Source: Singulisphaera sp. GP187 (lineage in GTDB: Bacteria; Planctomycetota; Planctomycetia; Gemmatales; Gemmataceae). From it: a stretch of 64,000 nucleotides of DNA. The position numbers and the translations under genes were made by a program. How positions within the stretch are numbered: position 1 is the first letter of the stretch; each line of letters begins with the position of its first letter. The DNA is taken from the NCBI GenBank assembly GCA_945861245.1, contig CAMAUE010000004.1:20294-84293 (forward strand), written 5' to 3'. Shown here in pieces: positions 55,653-64,000 of this stretch. The notes beneath the pieces are model-generated. The model was not told where the DNA came from. It saw only the letters and a list, made by a program, of their open reading frames with translations, and did not search any database.

Positions 55653-58600
55653 TCAAATCCGTTCGTCCGAAGTATAGTGACGACTTTCGGGATCGGTCGG
55701 GGAAAGCGACACCGACGCCGTGGACGCTCCGTTCATGGCAAGCGAGAAGACGGCGGGCAGCAATGTCAACGTCGCTATGGTCGAAGCGATCAAGCCGCCG
55801 ATGACGGCTCGGCCCAGCGGCGCCGTCTGATCCCCGCCTTCGCCAAGCCCAACCGCCAGCGGGATCATGCCGGCGATCATGGCAAGGCTCGTCATCGCGA
55901 TCGGCCGAACGCGCGTTCGCGCTCCTTCGATGGCGGCGGCGCTCGCCGACAGGCCTTCCATGCGATAGCGCTCGGCAAACGTGACGAGTAGAATTGCATT
56001 GGCAACCGCAACGCCGATCGCCATGATCGCACCCATGAACGATTGGATATTCAGCGTCGTCCCAGTCGCGAGCAAGGTTAGCACGACGCCGACCAATACC
56101 GCGGGCACGGCGGCGACGGCGGTCAATGCCAAACGCACGGATTGAAAGTAGGCCGTCAGCAGAAAAAAGATTACGATCACGGCCAGAATCAAACCAAAAG
56201 CAAGCCCCTGTCCCTTGAGGATGCGGGCCGACTCCAACCCGAACATCTCACGCATCGGCGTCACCTGCCCGCGCACGTCCACTTCGATTCCCGCGGGCGG
56301 CTTGCCAGTTTCCTTGATCGCATCGGCGATGCGTTCGGCAACGCGACCCAGATCTTCGCCCTCGATATTGGCAGTCATGCTGACGAGTCGGCGCATGTTG
56401 TAGCGATCAATCGCGCCGGGCATCGTGCCTTCGGTGACCTTGGCGACATCGCGCAAGAGTATCGGCGTGTTACCGTTCTTCTTGATCGGCACCGTCTCCA
56501 CATCCGTAGCTGAGCGCATGAGCGCCTGCGGGACTTCAACCTGCACCTGATAACCGATACCCGAGGCGGGATCACGCCAGTAATTCGGGACGACGAAACG
56601 GCTGGACGACGTTTGCACGACCAGCGCGCGTGCCAACTCCTCCACCGTGACCCCGGTCAGCGCGGCCTTCTCGCGATCGATCCAGACCTCGACTGTGGGA
56701 TAATCGAGCGATTGGCCATACTGCAGATCACGCAAGGACGGTACTGCGTCTAGTTTGGCGAAGAGCCTGGCGGCATAGGCTCGATTCTCCGCCATCTTGC
56801 TGCCGCTGACGACGACCTCAATCGGCGTTGGCGATCCAAAACTCATCACCTCGTTTACGATGTCGGCCGGCTCGAACGATAGTCGAAGGTTCTTGACGGC
56901 GTACTCGACCTTCTCCGATGGTTCGCCCTCGGCTCGCCATTTCTTCGCTAGCCATTCACGCAGGTGAGGCGCCATTTTCTTGCGTAGCCTGGCCTTCAAC
57001 TCTTCCACGCGAACGGCCCCACGCTTGAGGGACACGCGCATGACGGCTTCTTCAGGGCCGCCCGTCCACAGAAAGACGCTGTTAATTGGATAACTCGACG
57101 GCACCGTGCCGACGTACCCCAACGAAATCTCGACGTTTTCCGGACGGACCTCCTTGGCAATGAAGTCGAGAGCCTCACGCGTAATCGCCTCGGTCTGCTC
57201 GATGCGCGTTCCATCGGGGCCGCGCAGGCGAAATTGGAACTGCCCGGCATCGACCTGCGGGAAGATTTCCGTGCCGAGCAACGGGCTTAACACATAGACC
57301 CCAACCGAGGCCATGATGATGTAGGTAGGGACGACGACCCAGCGCGCCATCGTCGTCAACCTCAGTACGGAGGCATAACCGGCCGCGAGCACGCTTTTCC
57401 GGGCAGGCTCGGCACTCGCTGCCTGTGATGCATGCTTGCGGAGCAGCCACACCGACAACACGGGAACGAACGTACTCGACAAGAGATAGGACGTGATCAT
57501 CGCGAAGCCGACGGCCAGCGACAACGGCACAAACAGGCCTTGGGCTGCTCCTTGCAGGAAGAACGACGGAATGAACACTGCGAGAATGCTGAGCATCGCC
57601 AGCAAGCGTGGCACTGCCGTTTCCGCGTTCCCACGCCGTACCGCGAGAGCGATTGACGCCGTCTTGTCCATCTGCGTGTGGATGTTTTCAACCTCGACCG
57701 TGGCCTCATCGACGAGAATGCCGACCGCGAGCGACAGGCCACCGAGCGTCATGAGGTTGATCGTCTGCCCCGACAACGCCAGAGCGACAATCGCGCCGAG
57801 CAGCGCGAGCGGGATATTAAGCACGACGACCAACACGGTGCGCCAATCACGTAGGAATAGGAAGACCATCAAGCCGACGAGCACGGCGGCCAGGACGCTC
57901 TCGAACACCACGGTTTTGATGGAATTGCTCACGTAGGGCGATTGGTCGAATTCAAAGCTCACGTCGATGTCATCGGGTAGGAAACTCTTCATCTTTGGCA
58001 ACTCGGCGCGAATGTTGTTGACGACGGAAAGCGTCGAGGCGTCCGCTCGCTTTGTCACAAGGATGTACACGGCGCGGCGTCCATTCACGAGGGCGTAACC
58101 GGACGGGATATCGGTCGCATCCTCGATGAGCGGCTTGTCGCTCACGGGATCGCGCCGGACAACATCTTTGATGAACACGCCGGGCCGAATCGCAATGTTT
58201 CCCAGTTCGTGCGGTTTGACGACCATGGCGTTGGTAGGCACGAGCGGCATCGACGTCGTCGTGCGGATGTTGCCCGAGGGGCTGATGATATTGCCGGCAG
58301 TGAGTGCTCGGACGACGTCATCGGCGGAAAGATTGAAGCCGCGCATGAGATCGGGATTCGCCCGTATGACGATGGTTCGCTGGTTGCCTCCGAACGGCGG
58401 CGGCGCCGACACGCCGGGGATGGCGGCGAACATCGGGCGAACTTTGAAGAGCGCCTGATCCTGGATTTCGCCGACAGTCTTGGTATCGCTGCGCAGCACG
58501 AGATACCCGACCGGGACGCTGCCGGTATCGAAGCGCATGATGAAGGGTGGCACGGTCCCGGGCGGCATGAATGCTCGTGAGCGATTGACGTAACCCACGG

Positions 58601-58922
58601 TTTCCGCCATAGCCTGGGCCATGTCGGTGCCGGGGTGAAAGAATAGCTTCATCAGCGAGACACCCTGCACATTTTTGCTCTCAACGTGATGAATGCCGTT
58701 GATGTACAGGAAGTGATATTCGTAGAAGTTGGCGATCATCCCTTCCATCTGCTGCGGGTCCATGCCTCCGTACGGTTGGCAGACATAGACGACTGGAAGA
58801 TTCAAGGCGGGGAAGATGTCCACTTTCATTCGGCTCGCAGCCAGCCCACCGCCGGCCAATAAAGCGACCATCGCGACCATCACCGTGATGGGGCGGCGCA
58901 GAGCAAATTCAATCGGATTCAT
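55653..58922 (-). CDS. RND efflux inner-membrane transporter (AcrB/ACR_tran family)
   Basis: MNPIEFALRRPITVMVAMVALLAGGGLAASRMKVDIFPALNLPVVYV; VFLFLRDWRTVLVVVLNIPLALLGAIVALALSGQTINLMTLGGLSLAVGILVDEATVEVENI. Confidence 0.95.
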   Translation of the reverse strand: MNPIEFALRRPITVMVAMVALLAGGGLAASRMKVDIFPALNLPVVYVCQPYGGMDPQQMEGMIANFYEYHFLYINGIHHVESKNVQGVSLMKLFFHPGTDMAQAMAETVGYVNRSRAFMPPGTVPPFIMRFDTGSVPVGYLVLRSDTKTVGEIQDQALFKVRPMFAAIPGVSAPPPFGGNQRTIVIRANPDLMRGFNLSADDVVRALTAGNIISPSGNIRTTTSMPLVPTNAMVVKPHELGNIAIRPGVFIKDVVRRDPVSDKPLIEDATDIPSGYALVNGRRAVYILVTKRADASTLSVVNNIRAELPKMKSFLPDDIDVSFEFDQSPYVSNSIKTVVFESVLAAVLVGLMVFLFLRDWRTVLVVVLNIPLALLGAIVALALSGQTINLMTLGGLSLAVGILVDEATVEVENIHTQMDKTASIALAVRRGNAETAVPRLLAMLSILAVFIPSFFLQGAAQGLFVPLSLAVGFAMITSYLLSSTFVPVLSVWLLRKHASQAASAEPARKSVLAAGYASVLRLTTMARWVVVPTYIIMASVGVYVLSPLLGTEIFPQVDAGQFQFRLRGPDGTRIEQTEAITREALDFIAKEVRPENVEISLGYVGTVPSSYPINSVFLWTGGPEEAVMRVSLKRGAVRVEELKARLRKKMAPHLREWLAKKWRAEGEPSEKVEYAVKNLRLSFEPADIVNEVMSFGSPTPIEVVVSGSKMAENRAYAARLFAKLDAVPSLRDLQYGQSLDYPTVEVWIDREKAALTGVTVEELARALVVQTSSSRFVVPNYWRDPASGIGYQVQVEVPQALMRSATDVETVPIKKNGNTPILLRDVAKVTEGTMPGAIDRYNMRRLVSMTANIEGEDLGRVAERIADAIKETGKPPAGIEVDVRGQVTPMREMFGLESARILKGQGLAFGLILAVIVIFFLLTAYFQSVRLALTAVAAVPAVLVGVVLTLLATGTTLNIQSFMGAIMAIGVAVANAILLVTFAERYRMEGLSASAAAIEGARTRVRPIAMTSLAMIAGMIPLAVGLGEGGDQTAPLGRAVIGGLIASTIATLTLLPAVFSLAMNGASTASVSLSPTDPESRHYTSDERI

Positions 58923-59034
58923 GTTGCGGTCCGTCGAAGCAATTTTCGGCAATAAGTAGCTGGGAGGCTTTTGTAATGATAACGCCAAAACGTGTGGACA
59001 GCTAGTGCTTTGTCAACGCTAAGATATCGGGTAC

Positions 59035-59092
59035 GAGCCGGAAGCGTAAGCGACGGATGGTTTTGCCAGACCGTCGCTTACGCTTCCGGCTC
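59035..59092. repeat. palindrome of GAGCCGGAAGCGTAAGCGACGG family
   Basis: GAGCCGGAAGCGTAAGCGACGG / CCGTCGCTTACGCTTCCGGCTC; a half-palindrome GGTTCGGGGTACCTCATCCTTGGGCTT follows at about 59115-59141. Confidence 0.92.
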
Positions 59093-59148
59093 AAGCATGC
59101 CGCAACAGCCCAAAGGTTCGGGGTACCTCATCCTTGGGCTTGGTTTTA

Positions 59149-60699
59149 CTATGGTTTCTTCTGTTCCTGGATTAGACTTTGAGCGGGTTGGCCCATGGCG
59201 CGATAGAGACGGAACTGCGCACGATTGGAATCAGCGACGGCTGTGTAGTAACTGCGATAGGCTTGGTCAAGCGACTGGATTGCAGCCACAACCTCAAATG
59301 GGCGGTAGATCAGGACCACCGCGCCGCCGATGTTGCGCGTTTGCTGAAGGCCCTCGAGGTTTTTCTCGACCGTTATCTGGGCGTGCTTCACGCCGTCCTC
59401 AGCTTGGTGCACGCGATTTCGGGATCGCGTGGCTTGAGCGTGGGCCTGGACGACTTCAGCGGCCACTAGGTCCTGCGAGCGAAAGAGCGACAACGTCGCG
59501 TGCTGGTTCTCCGCTTCGCGTTGTTTGACGATCGCGCGGTTGCCGAGGCCGAGGTTCTGGAGCTCCCAAAGAAGCTGGACATCGAAGCTGTAGCGTCCGC
59601 CGAAACTGGAGAGGTTGTCGCCGATGCCGCCGCCGAAATAGCCACCAGCCAGCGTGCCCGCCGGATTGGTGGCGGTGCCTCGAATCACTAGGCTTGGGAC
59701 CAAGGGACGGATCTTCTCTTGGCGCAAACGAGCGAGCGTGGCCTGCACGAGCGCTTGATGAGAGGCCAACTCCGGGCGGTTGGTCAGCCCCACCGTGATC
59801 AGGTCATCGACCGATTGCTGAAGATCGACAATATTCATCTTGAGGTCGGGAGATTCGATCGGCTCCACGAGCGCGGACGGGTCCAGTCGCAGCCAGCGAT
59901 TGAGTTCCGCGCTGGCGGTCTGCCAGCGCTCGTAGGCTGTCTCCACGGCCTGACGCCGATTTGCGAGTTCGGTCAAGGCGCGATTGTTTTCAACGGCGGG
60001 TGTAAGCCCCTCTGCAAGCTTCCCGATCTTTTTGACCATTTCTTCCGTACGGCGAAGTGAATCGACGGTGCCGGCGGTCTCGCCACGCGCTTGTTGCACG
60101 TTGAAGTAAGCCTCGGCAACCGCCAGCAAACTGTCGTTGCGAGAAGCCTGCACATCCGCATGCCGCGCGCGAACCATTTGCCTGGCGGACAGCGGCGCAT
60201 AAATGGCATCGGTAACCGCGAAGACGACGTTCGGCGCGGCCCCGACCATGAACGTCGATTTGTTCGTGTCGATGATTGCGCCCGCCACATCTTGCAGTCG
60301 GCCGTCATGGCGGAAATAGTCGACGCCGATCGAGATCGTCGGCAGCCAGAGTACGTTGGCCCGTTGCAATTCGGCATGGGCCGCGTGGAGCCGTTGCGAC
60401 GCCAGTGCGATATCGAGCGGATTGGCGCCGGCAAGCTGCAGCGCCGTGGGGAGATTGATGGGCAGCGGACGAATCCCAGCCTGAGCGGTCGGCGTACTAG
60501 GCATTCGAATCGGAGTGGGAGTCGCCTGCACCGCGGATTGCTCTTTCTGCCCAGAAACTTGCTGGATCGCTGTCGGCACTCCATTATTGGCGAAGGGAGA
60601 TCGAATCTCCTCAGAGCAAGCGTCGGCGACAAGCAACCATGCCACAACACAACTGGCAATTGTCCCCATGGCACAACTTTGCGGGCAGAGCCGTTTCAT
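59149..60699 (-). CDS. TolC family outer membrane efflux protein
   Basis: ANPLDIALASQRLHAAHAELQRANVLWLPTISIGVDYFRHDG...NRPELASHQALVQATLARLRQEKIRPLVPSLVIRG. Confidence 0.9.
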   Translation of the reverse strand: MKRLCPQSCAMGTIASCVVAWLLVADACSEEIRSPFANNGVPTAIQQVSGQKEQSAVQATPTPIRMPSTPTAQAGIRPLPINLPTALQLAGANPLDIALASQRLHAAHAELQRANVLWLPTISIGVDYFRHDGRLQDVAGAIIDTNKSTFMVGAAPNVVFAVTDAIYAPLSARQMVRARHADVQASRNDSLLAVAEAYFNVQQARGETAGTVDSLRRTEEMVKKIGKLAEGLTPAVENNRALTELANRRQAVETAYERWQTASAELNRWLRLDPSALVEPIESPDLKMNIVDLQQSVDDLITVGLTNRPELASHQALVQATLARLRQEKIRPLVPSLVIRGTATNPAGTLAGGYFGGGIGDNLSSFGGRYSFDVQLLWELQNLGLGNRAIVKQREAENQHATLSLFRSQDLVAAEVVQAHAQATRSRNRVHQAEDGVKHAQITVEKNLEGLQQTRNIGGAVVLIYRPFEVVAAIQSLDQAYRSYYTAVADSNRAQFRLYRAMGQPAQSLIQEQKKP

Positions 60700-61266
60700 A
60701 CTGCTTCCTTTGACAACAAATCAGATTGAGTTTGTTGGATGGGATCGGTGGGCGACAGGGCGGATTGGAGAAACATCGCACACAACGCATGTTTTATCGG
60801 CCAAGGCGGACGTTAATGATTAGTCGATTGTGCGGATTGGCCAAGATTTCGTAGGCCTCAGTCTTCCCGCCGTCGACCGTAGGGTTTCATCACTTTAGCG
60901 ATCTTCGTTCCGTCTATCGATATTTCAGGAAAAATGCTGAATAGATAGGCAGGTTACAAGCAGGATTCATCTGAATCTGATTTTATTGCCTGTATTGAAT
61001 GAACTTGGTTGCTTCGCGACGGGCGTTGTTTTTCTTCATGATACCAATCTCCGTAATAAGCCGAGCTTATCATAAAGGACACGACGACGAGCGTAGTGAA
61101 TTAGAAAAAGTAATAGCCAATGTGGGGAGGATACGGGATTCTAACAGGCCAATCAGGGGGCGTTTCCCTGCTGTTTTATCCCACTCGTGAAAAGTAGCGC
61201 CTTAGAACGAAACGCGACAGGATACGAAGGTTTCGCGGGAACGAGGCAACGAAAAGGATTTCATTT

Positions 61267-62994
61267 ATGTTGCAAACGCTTTGGAGATCTCTGAGCCGGC
61301 ATGCACTGTGCGGAACGGCGCTGCTTGCTGCAGTGAGTCTGGCTCAGGCCCAAGAACCTGGGCTCATTCCACTATCCGTTCCGGGCATTGGGCTGCCGAT
61401 GACGGTTCCCGTCACCACCGTCACGGCAACGGCGGCGCCCCCAACTAATACGAATGTGGAGGAAATGAAAGCTCGCCTGGATCGGCTTGAAAAGCAGAAC
61501 GAAGAACTGCTGAAAGCGCTACAGGCTCAGCCTGTCAGCCGACCTTCGACGGTCGTCACCGAGCAGGCGGGCGGGCTGAACAAGGATGAAGTGCAAAAGA
61601 TCGTCGGCGATTACCTTGGCCAGCGCGACGCCGCCGCCAAGGCAGCCGATGTCGCCAAAAAAGCCGATGCGGATGCCAAAGGCTTCACGGTCGGAAGCAA
61701 TCTCGGCATGACCGCGAAATGGAACAACGGCCTGTGGTTCGAGTCGGTTGACAAGGCCTTCAGGTTCCACGTCGGCGGGCGCACGCAATTCGACATCGTC
61801 GGCACGAACGTGGGCGATGATGTGCAGTTCGGCAAAGGCGGTATCGGCGCCTACCAGGACGGAGTCAGCTTCCGCCGCGGTCGCTTTGCTATGGAAGGCT
61901 CCGTGTGGGAAGTCATCGGTTTCAACATGGAGTGGGACTTCATCAACACCACCCAGGCTAGTGGAACCAGCGCCGGCACTACCGCGACCTTCAACACGCC
62001 CGTACCCACGGACCTGTGGATGTCGATCATGAACATCCCGTTCATCGGCACGGTACGCATCGGCAACCACAAACCTTGGATCGGCTTCGAGCACTTGACC
62101 AGCAGCCGATTCCTCAACTTCATGGAACGCTCGGCCCAATTCGACGCTTTCATCGAAAATGGTAACAACGGCTTTGCGCCCGGCGTCTCAATGACCAACA
62201 CCTGGGGATCCGATGAAAACGGCATGTGGGGCGTAGGCATCTGGAAAACCACTCGCGCCATCTTCGGCTGGAACACCGGCGAAGGTGAGTGGTCAGGCGT
62301 CGGCCGGGCAACCTGGCTGCCAATCTATCGTGACAATGGCCGTCATTTGCTGCACCTCGGTATGGGTGCGCAGTTTGCCGATCTCGACGATGCCCAGGTC
62401 CGCTTCCGCGCTCGTACGTCGACACGCCAAGCACCGGCCGCGTTGCACAATATCAGCGCTATTGCTCAGACCAACGGCAACAGCCAATTGCTGCTCAACC
62501 CGGAACTCGTCGCCAACGTTGGCCCGTTTACCTTCCAGGCGGAGTACACTTACAGCCAAGTCTATGGCGTTGACAAAATCATTCGCACCCCGACGCAAAC
62601 CAATGCGGCCATCGCCAAGCAGAATTTCGTCGCCCAGGGTGCCTATGCGGAAGTGTTGTACTTCCTGACGGGCGAGCACCGCCTTTACAACAAGAAGAAC
62701 GGCGCCTTTGATCGCATTGTCCCGAATCGGAACTACTACCTCGTCAACGGTGAAAACGACTCTCGTATCTTCCAGAGCGGAGCCTGGCAGGTTGCCGCTC
62801 GCTACAGCTATCTCGACCTCAACGACGGACCGATTCGCGGCGGGCAACTCAACGATGTTACGCTCGGCCTGAACTGGTTCTTGAACCCGAACGCCAAGGT
62901 CCAGTGGAACTACAGCTATGGCCACCGCTCGGTCGACGCCGCCAGCGATGGTGGTTACCACGGCTTCGGAATGCGGTTCGCGTTCGATTGGTAA
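61267..62994 (+). CDS. outer-membrane porin (OprO/OprP-like)
   Basis: Signal peptide, coiled-coil EEMKARLDRLEKQNEELLKALQ, then beta-strand-rich FRFHVGGRTQFDIVGTN...SFRRGRFAMEGSVWEVIGFNMEWDF ... C-terminal GLNWFLNPNAKVQWNYSYG...GFGMRFAFDW. Confidence 0.85.
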   Translation: MLQTLWRSLSRHALCGTALLAAVSLAQAQEPGLIPLSVPGIGLPMTVPVTTVTATAAPPTNTNVEEMKARLDRLEKQNEELLKALQAQPVSRPSTVVTEQAGGLNKDEVQKIVGDYLGQRDAAAKAADVAKKADADAKGFTVGSNLGMTAKWNNGLWFESVDKAFRFHVGGRTQFDIVGTNVGDDVQFGKGGIGAYQDGVSFRRGRFAMEGSVWEVIGFNMEWDFINTTQASGTSAGTTATFNTPVPTDLWMSIMNIPFIGTVRIGNHKPWIGFEHLTSSRFLNFMERSAQFDAFIENGNNGFAPGVSMTNTWGSDENGMWGVGIWKTTRAIFGWNTGEGEWSGVGRATWLPIYRDNGRHLLHLGMGAQFADLDDAQVRFRARTSTRQAPAALHNISAIAQTNGNSQLLLNPELVANVGPFTFQAEYTYSQVYGVDKIIRTPTQTNAAIAKQNFVAQGAYAEVLYFLTGEHRLYNKKNGAFDRIVPNRNYYLVNGENDSRIFQSGAWQVAARYSYLDLNDGPIRGGQLNDVTLGLNWFLNPNAKVQWNYSYGHRSVDAASDGGYHGFGMRFAFDW

Positions 62995-63013
62995 CGAACA
63001 AACTCCCAATGTT

Positions 63014-63094
63014 GTTTAGCCGCTCGCTTCTGGCGAGCGCGACCGGGCAGGGCACGCCATGCCGGTCGCGCTCGCCAGAAGCGAGCGGCTAAAC
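63014..63094. repeat. 31 bp perfect-arm palindrome (GTTTAGCCGCTCGCTTCTGGCGAGCGCGACC)
   Basis: Arms 63014-63044 and 63064-63094 exactly complementary; same family as 24138-24218. Confidence 0.95.
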
Positions 63095-63125
63095 GGGATA
63101 AATTTTATCGAGAAAGGAAAGTCAA

Positions 63126-63608
63126 ATGATGAAGCGTCTCCTGTTCGCTGTCGCCGTCTTTGCGCTTGGCGTCGGCTTTCTTCTGCAACCGGCTGGGGCG
63201 AATCCGCGCCTGAAACTGCACCACCACCGGACGCCGGTCGAATGTGAACCCGGTTTCAAACTCATTCAAGAAACCGTCATCGAAGATGTCGAACGCGTCG
63301 TTTGTAAGATGGTCCCGGAGTTCAAGAAGAAGTGGGTCTACTCGTGGGTGACGGACCCTTTCTGCATCCCCAATAGCAAACATGGCGAATGCCCGAACTG
63401 TGCCGGTCCGTATTGCCGAAAGCAACTCGTAAAACGCGAGGTGCTGGATCCATGCCCGCACATGAAATGCGTCACGGAAAGGATCGTGGAAAAGGTTGCG
63501 GTGAAAGTAACCCGCAAAGTCCCGTGCACGGACATGCCGCCGGTCACGTCGACGCCAAAGATCGAGACGATCCCCACCCGTCCGTTGCCCGTCGGCGGCC
63601 CGAAGTAG
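63126..63608 (+). CDS. hypothetical secreted Cys-rich protein
   Basis: Signal peptide MMKRLLFAVAVFALGVGFLLQPAGA; CEPGFKLIQETVIEDVERVVCKMVPEFKKKWVYSWVTDPFCIPNSKHGECPNCAGPYCRKQ. Confidence 0.65.
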   Translation: MMKRLLFAVAVFALGVGFLLQPAGANPRLKLHHHRTPVECEPGFKLIQETVIEDVERVVCKMVPEFKKKWVYSWVTDPFCIPNSKHGECPNCAGPYCRKQLVKREVLDPCPHMKCVTERIVEKVAVKVTRKVPCTDMPPVTSTPKIETIPTRPLPVGGPK

Positions 63609-63816
63609 TCTATGTCGAGCGATAACCCCGAATCGTCAAGTCGCCGAGAAACCCTTGGCGGCTTGTTTCGTTTTTCGATTAGGCCCCTCTCGAATTGCCT
63701 TCGGCTGAGCCGACAACGCTGCCTCGCTCGGCACCCCTCAAATTTCCGTCACCACAAGGTAAAGCCGAGTGCAAGGCGAACAGCGTACGCCCTCGCACAT
63801 TGCGAACTGCTACGAT

Positions 63817-63907
63817 TAGCCGCGGCCGGATTCGAACCGGCACGGGGGTTACCCCCACGGCCAGCGCGCATAACTGGGCAGTTTGAGGGGCTTGCGCTAT
63901 AGCGGCC
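63817..63907 (-). other. tRNA-like 3' half (T-arm, variable arm and 3' acceptor), no recognisable D-arm or anticodon arm
   Basis: Minus strand ...GTGGGGGTAACCCCCGTGCCGGTTCGAATCCGGCCGCGGCTA; perfect T-arm GCCGG TTCGAAT CCGGC, class-II-like GGGGG TAA CCCCC arm; weak 5' acceptor GGCCGC. Confidence 0.4.
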
Positions 63908-64000
63908 TTCTCCATATCTGTGAGTCATGGCCATCGACTTGCTGTACGTCGCTTTCTGACATGCAGAGGTCGGTTGCTGATCTCACGGATGTCTCTCATG

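Noticed and set aside
63817-63907. Calling a complete class II tRNA (Leu/Ser/Tyr)
   Set aside because: I could not place a D-arm or a 7-nt anticodon loop with U33 that pairs properly; only the 3' half is convincing.

Overview
The window looks like a GC-rich Planctomycetota chromosome segment, probably Gemmataceae-like (inferred from gene content, PQQ-like/DUF1501/BatA-type proteins and the style of intergenic palindromes; not confirmed by any search). Most of it is ordinary chromosome: the 5' part of an alpha-2-macroglobulin gene, M50 protease, Phe hydroxylase and HPPD, hemW-like, mnmE, RNase P RNA, an HU/IHF-like gene followed by the alpha ribosomal operon (rpmJ-rpsM-rpsK-rpsD-rpoA-rplQ), holB, tmk, kbl, EttA-type ABC-F, a tripartite RND efflux operon and a porin. 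The best candidate for an under-described system is a minus-strand type II PKS/FAS-like cluster (about 20.9-26.0 kb). It has an intact ketosynthase, a second KS that lacks the catalytic Cys (chain-length-factor-like), two dehydratases of which one has Glu->Gln at the catalytic position, a long ACP and a ketoreductase. An alpha/beta hydrolase and a GH3-family acyl-adenylating enzyme follow on the same strand. A second strong signal is the density of long, near-perfect intergenic palindromes (about 20 in 64 kb, in several sequence families, nearly all at gene ends), including two copies of a ~110 bp MITE-like element. Other items: a heptanucleotide repeat forming helix P12 of RNase P RNA, a probable frameshifted gene, two very short genes missed by the ORF track, an IS remnant abutting ettA, an orphan HicB with two unknown small ORFs, and a degenerate tRNA-like 3' end at the right edge. 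Function calls are from motif recognition only; no database search was run.
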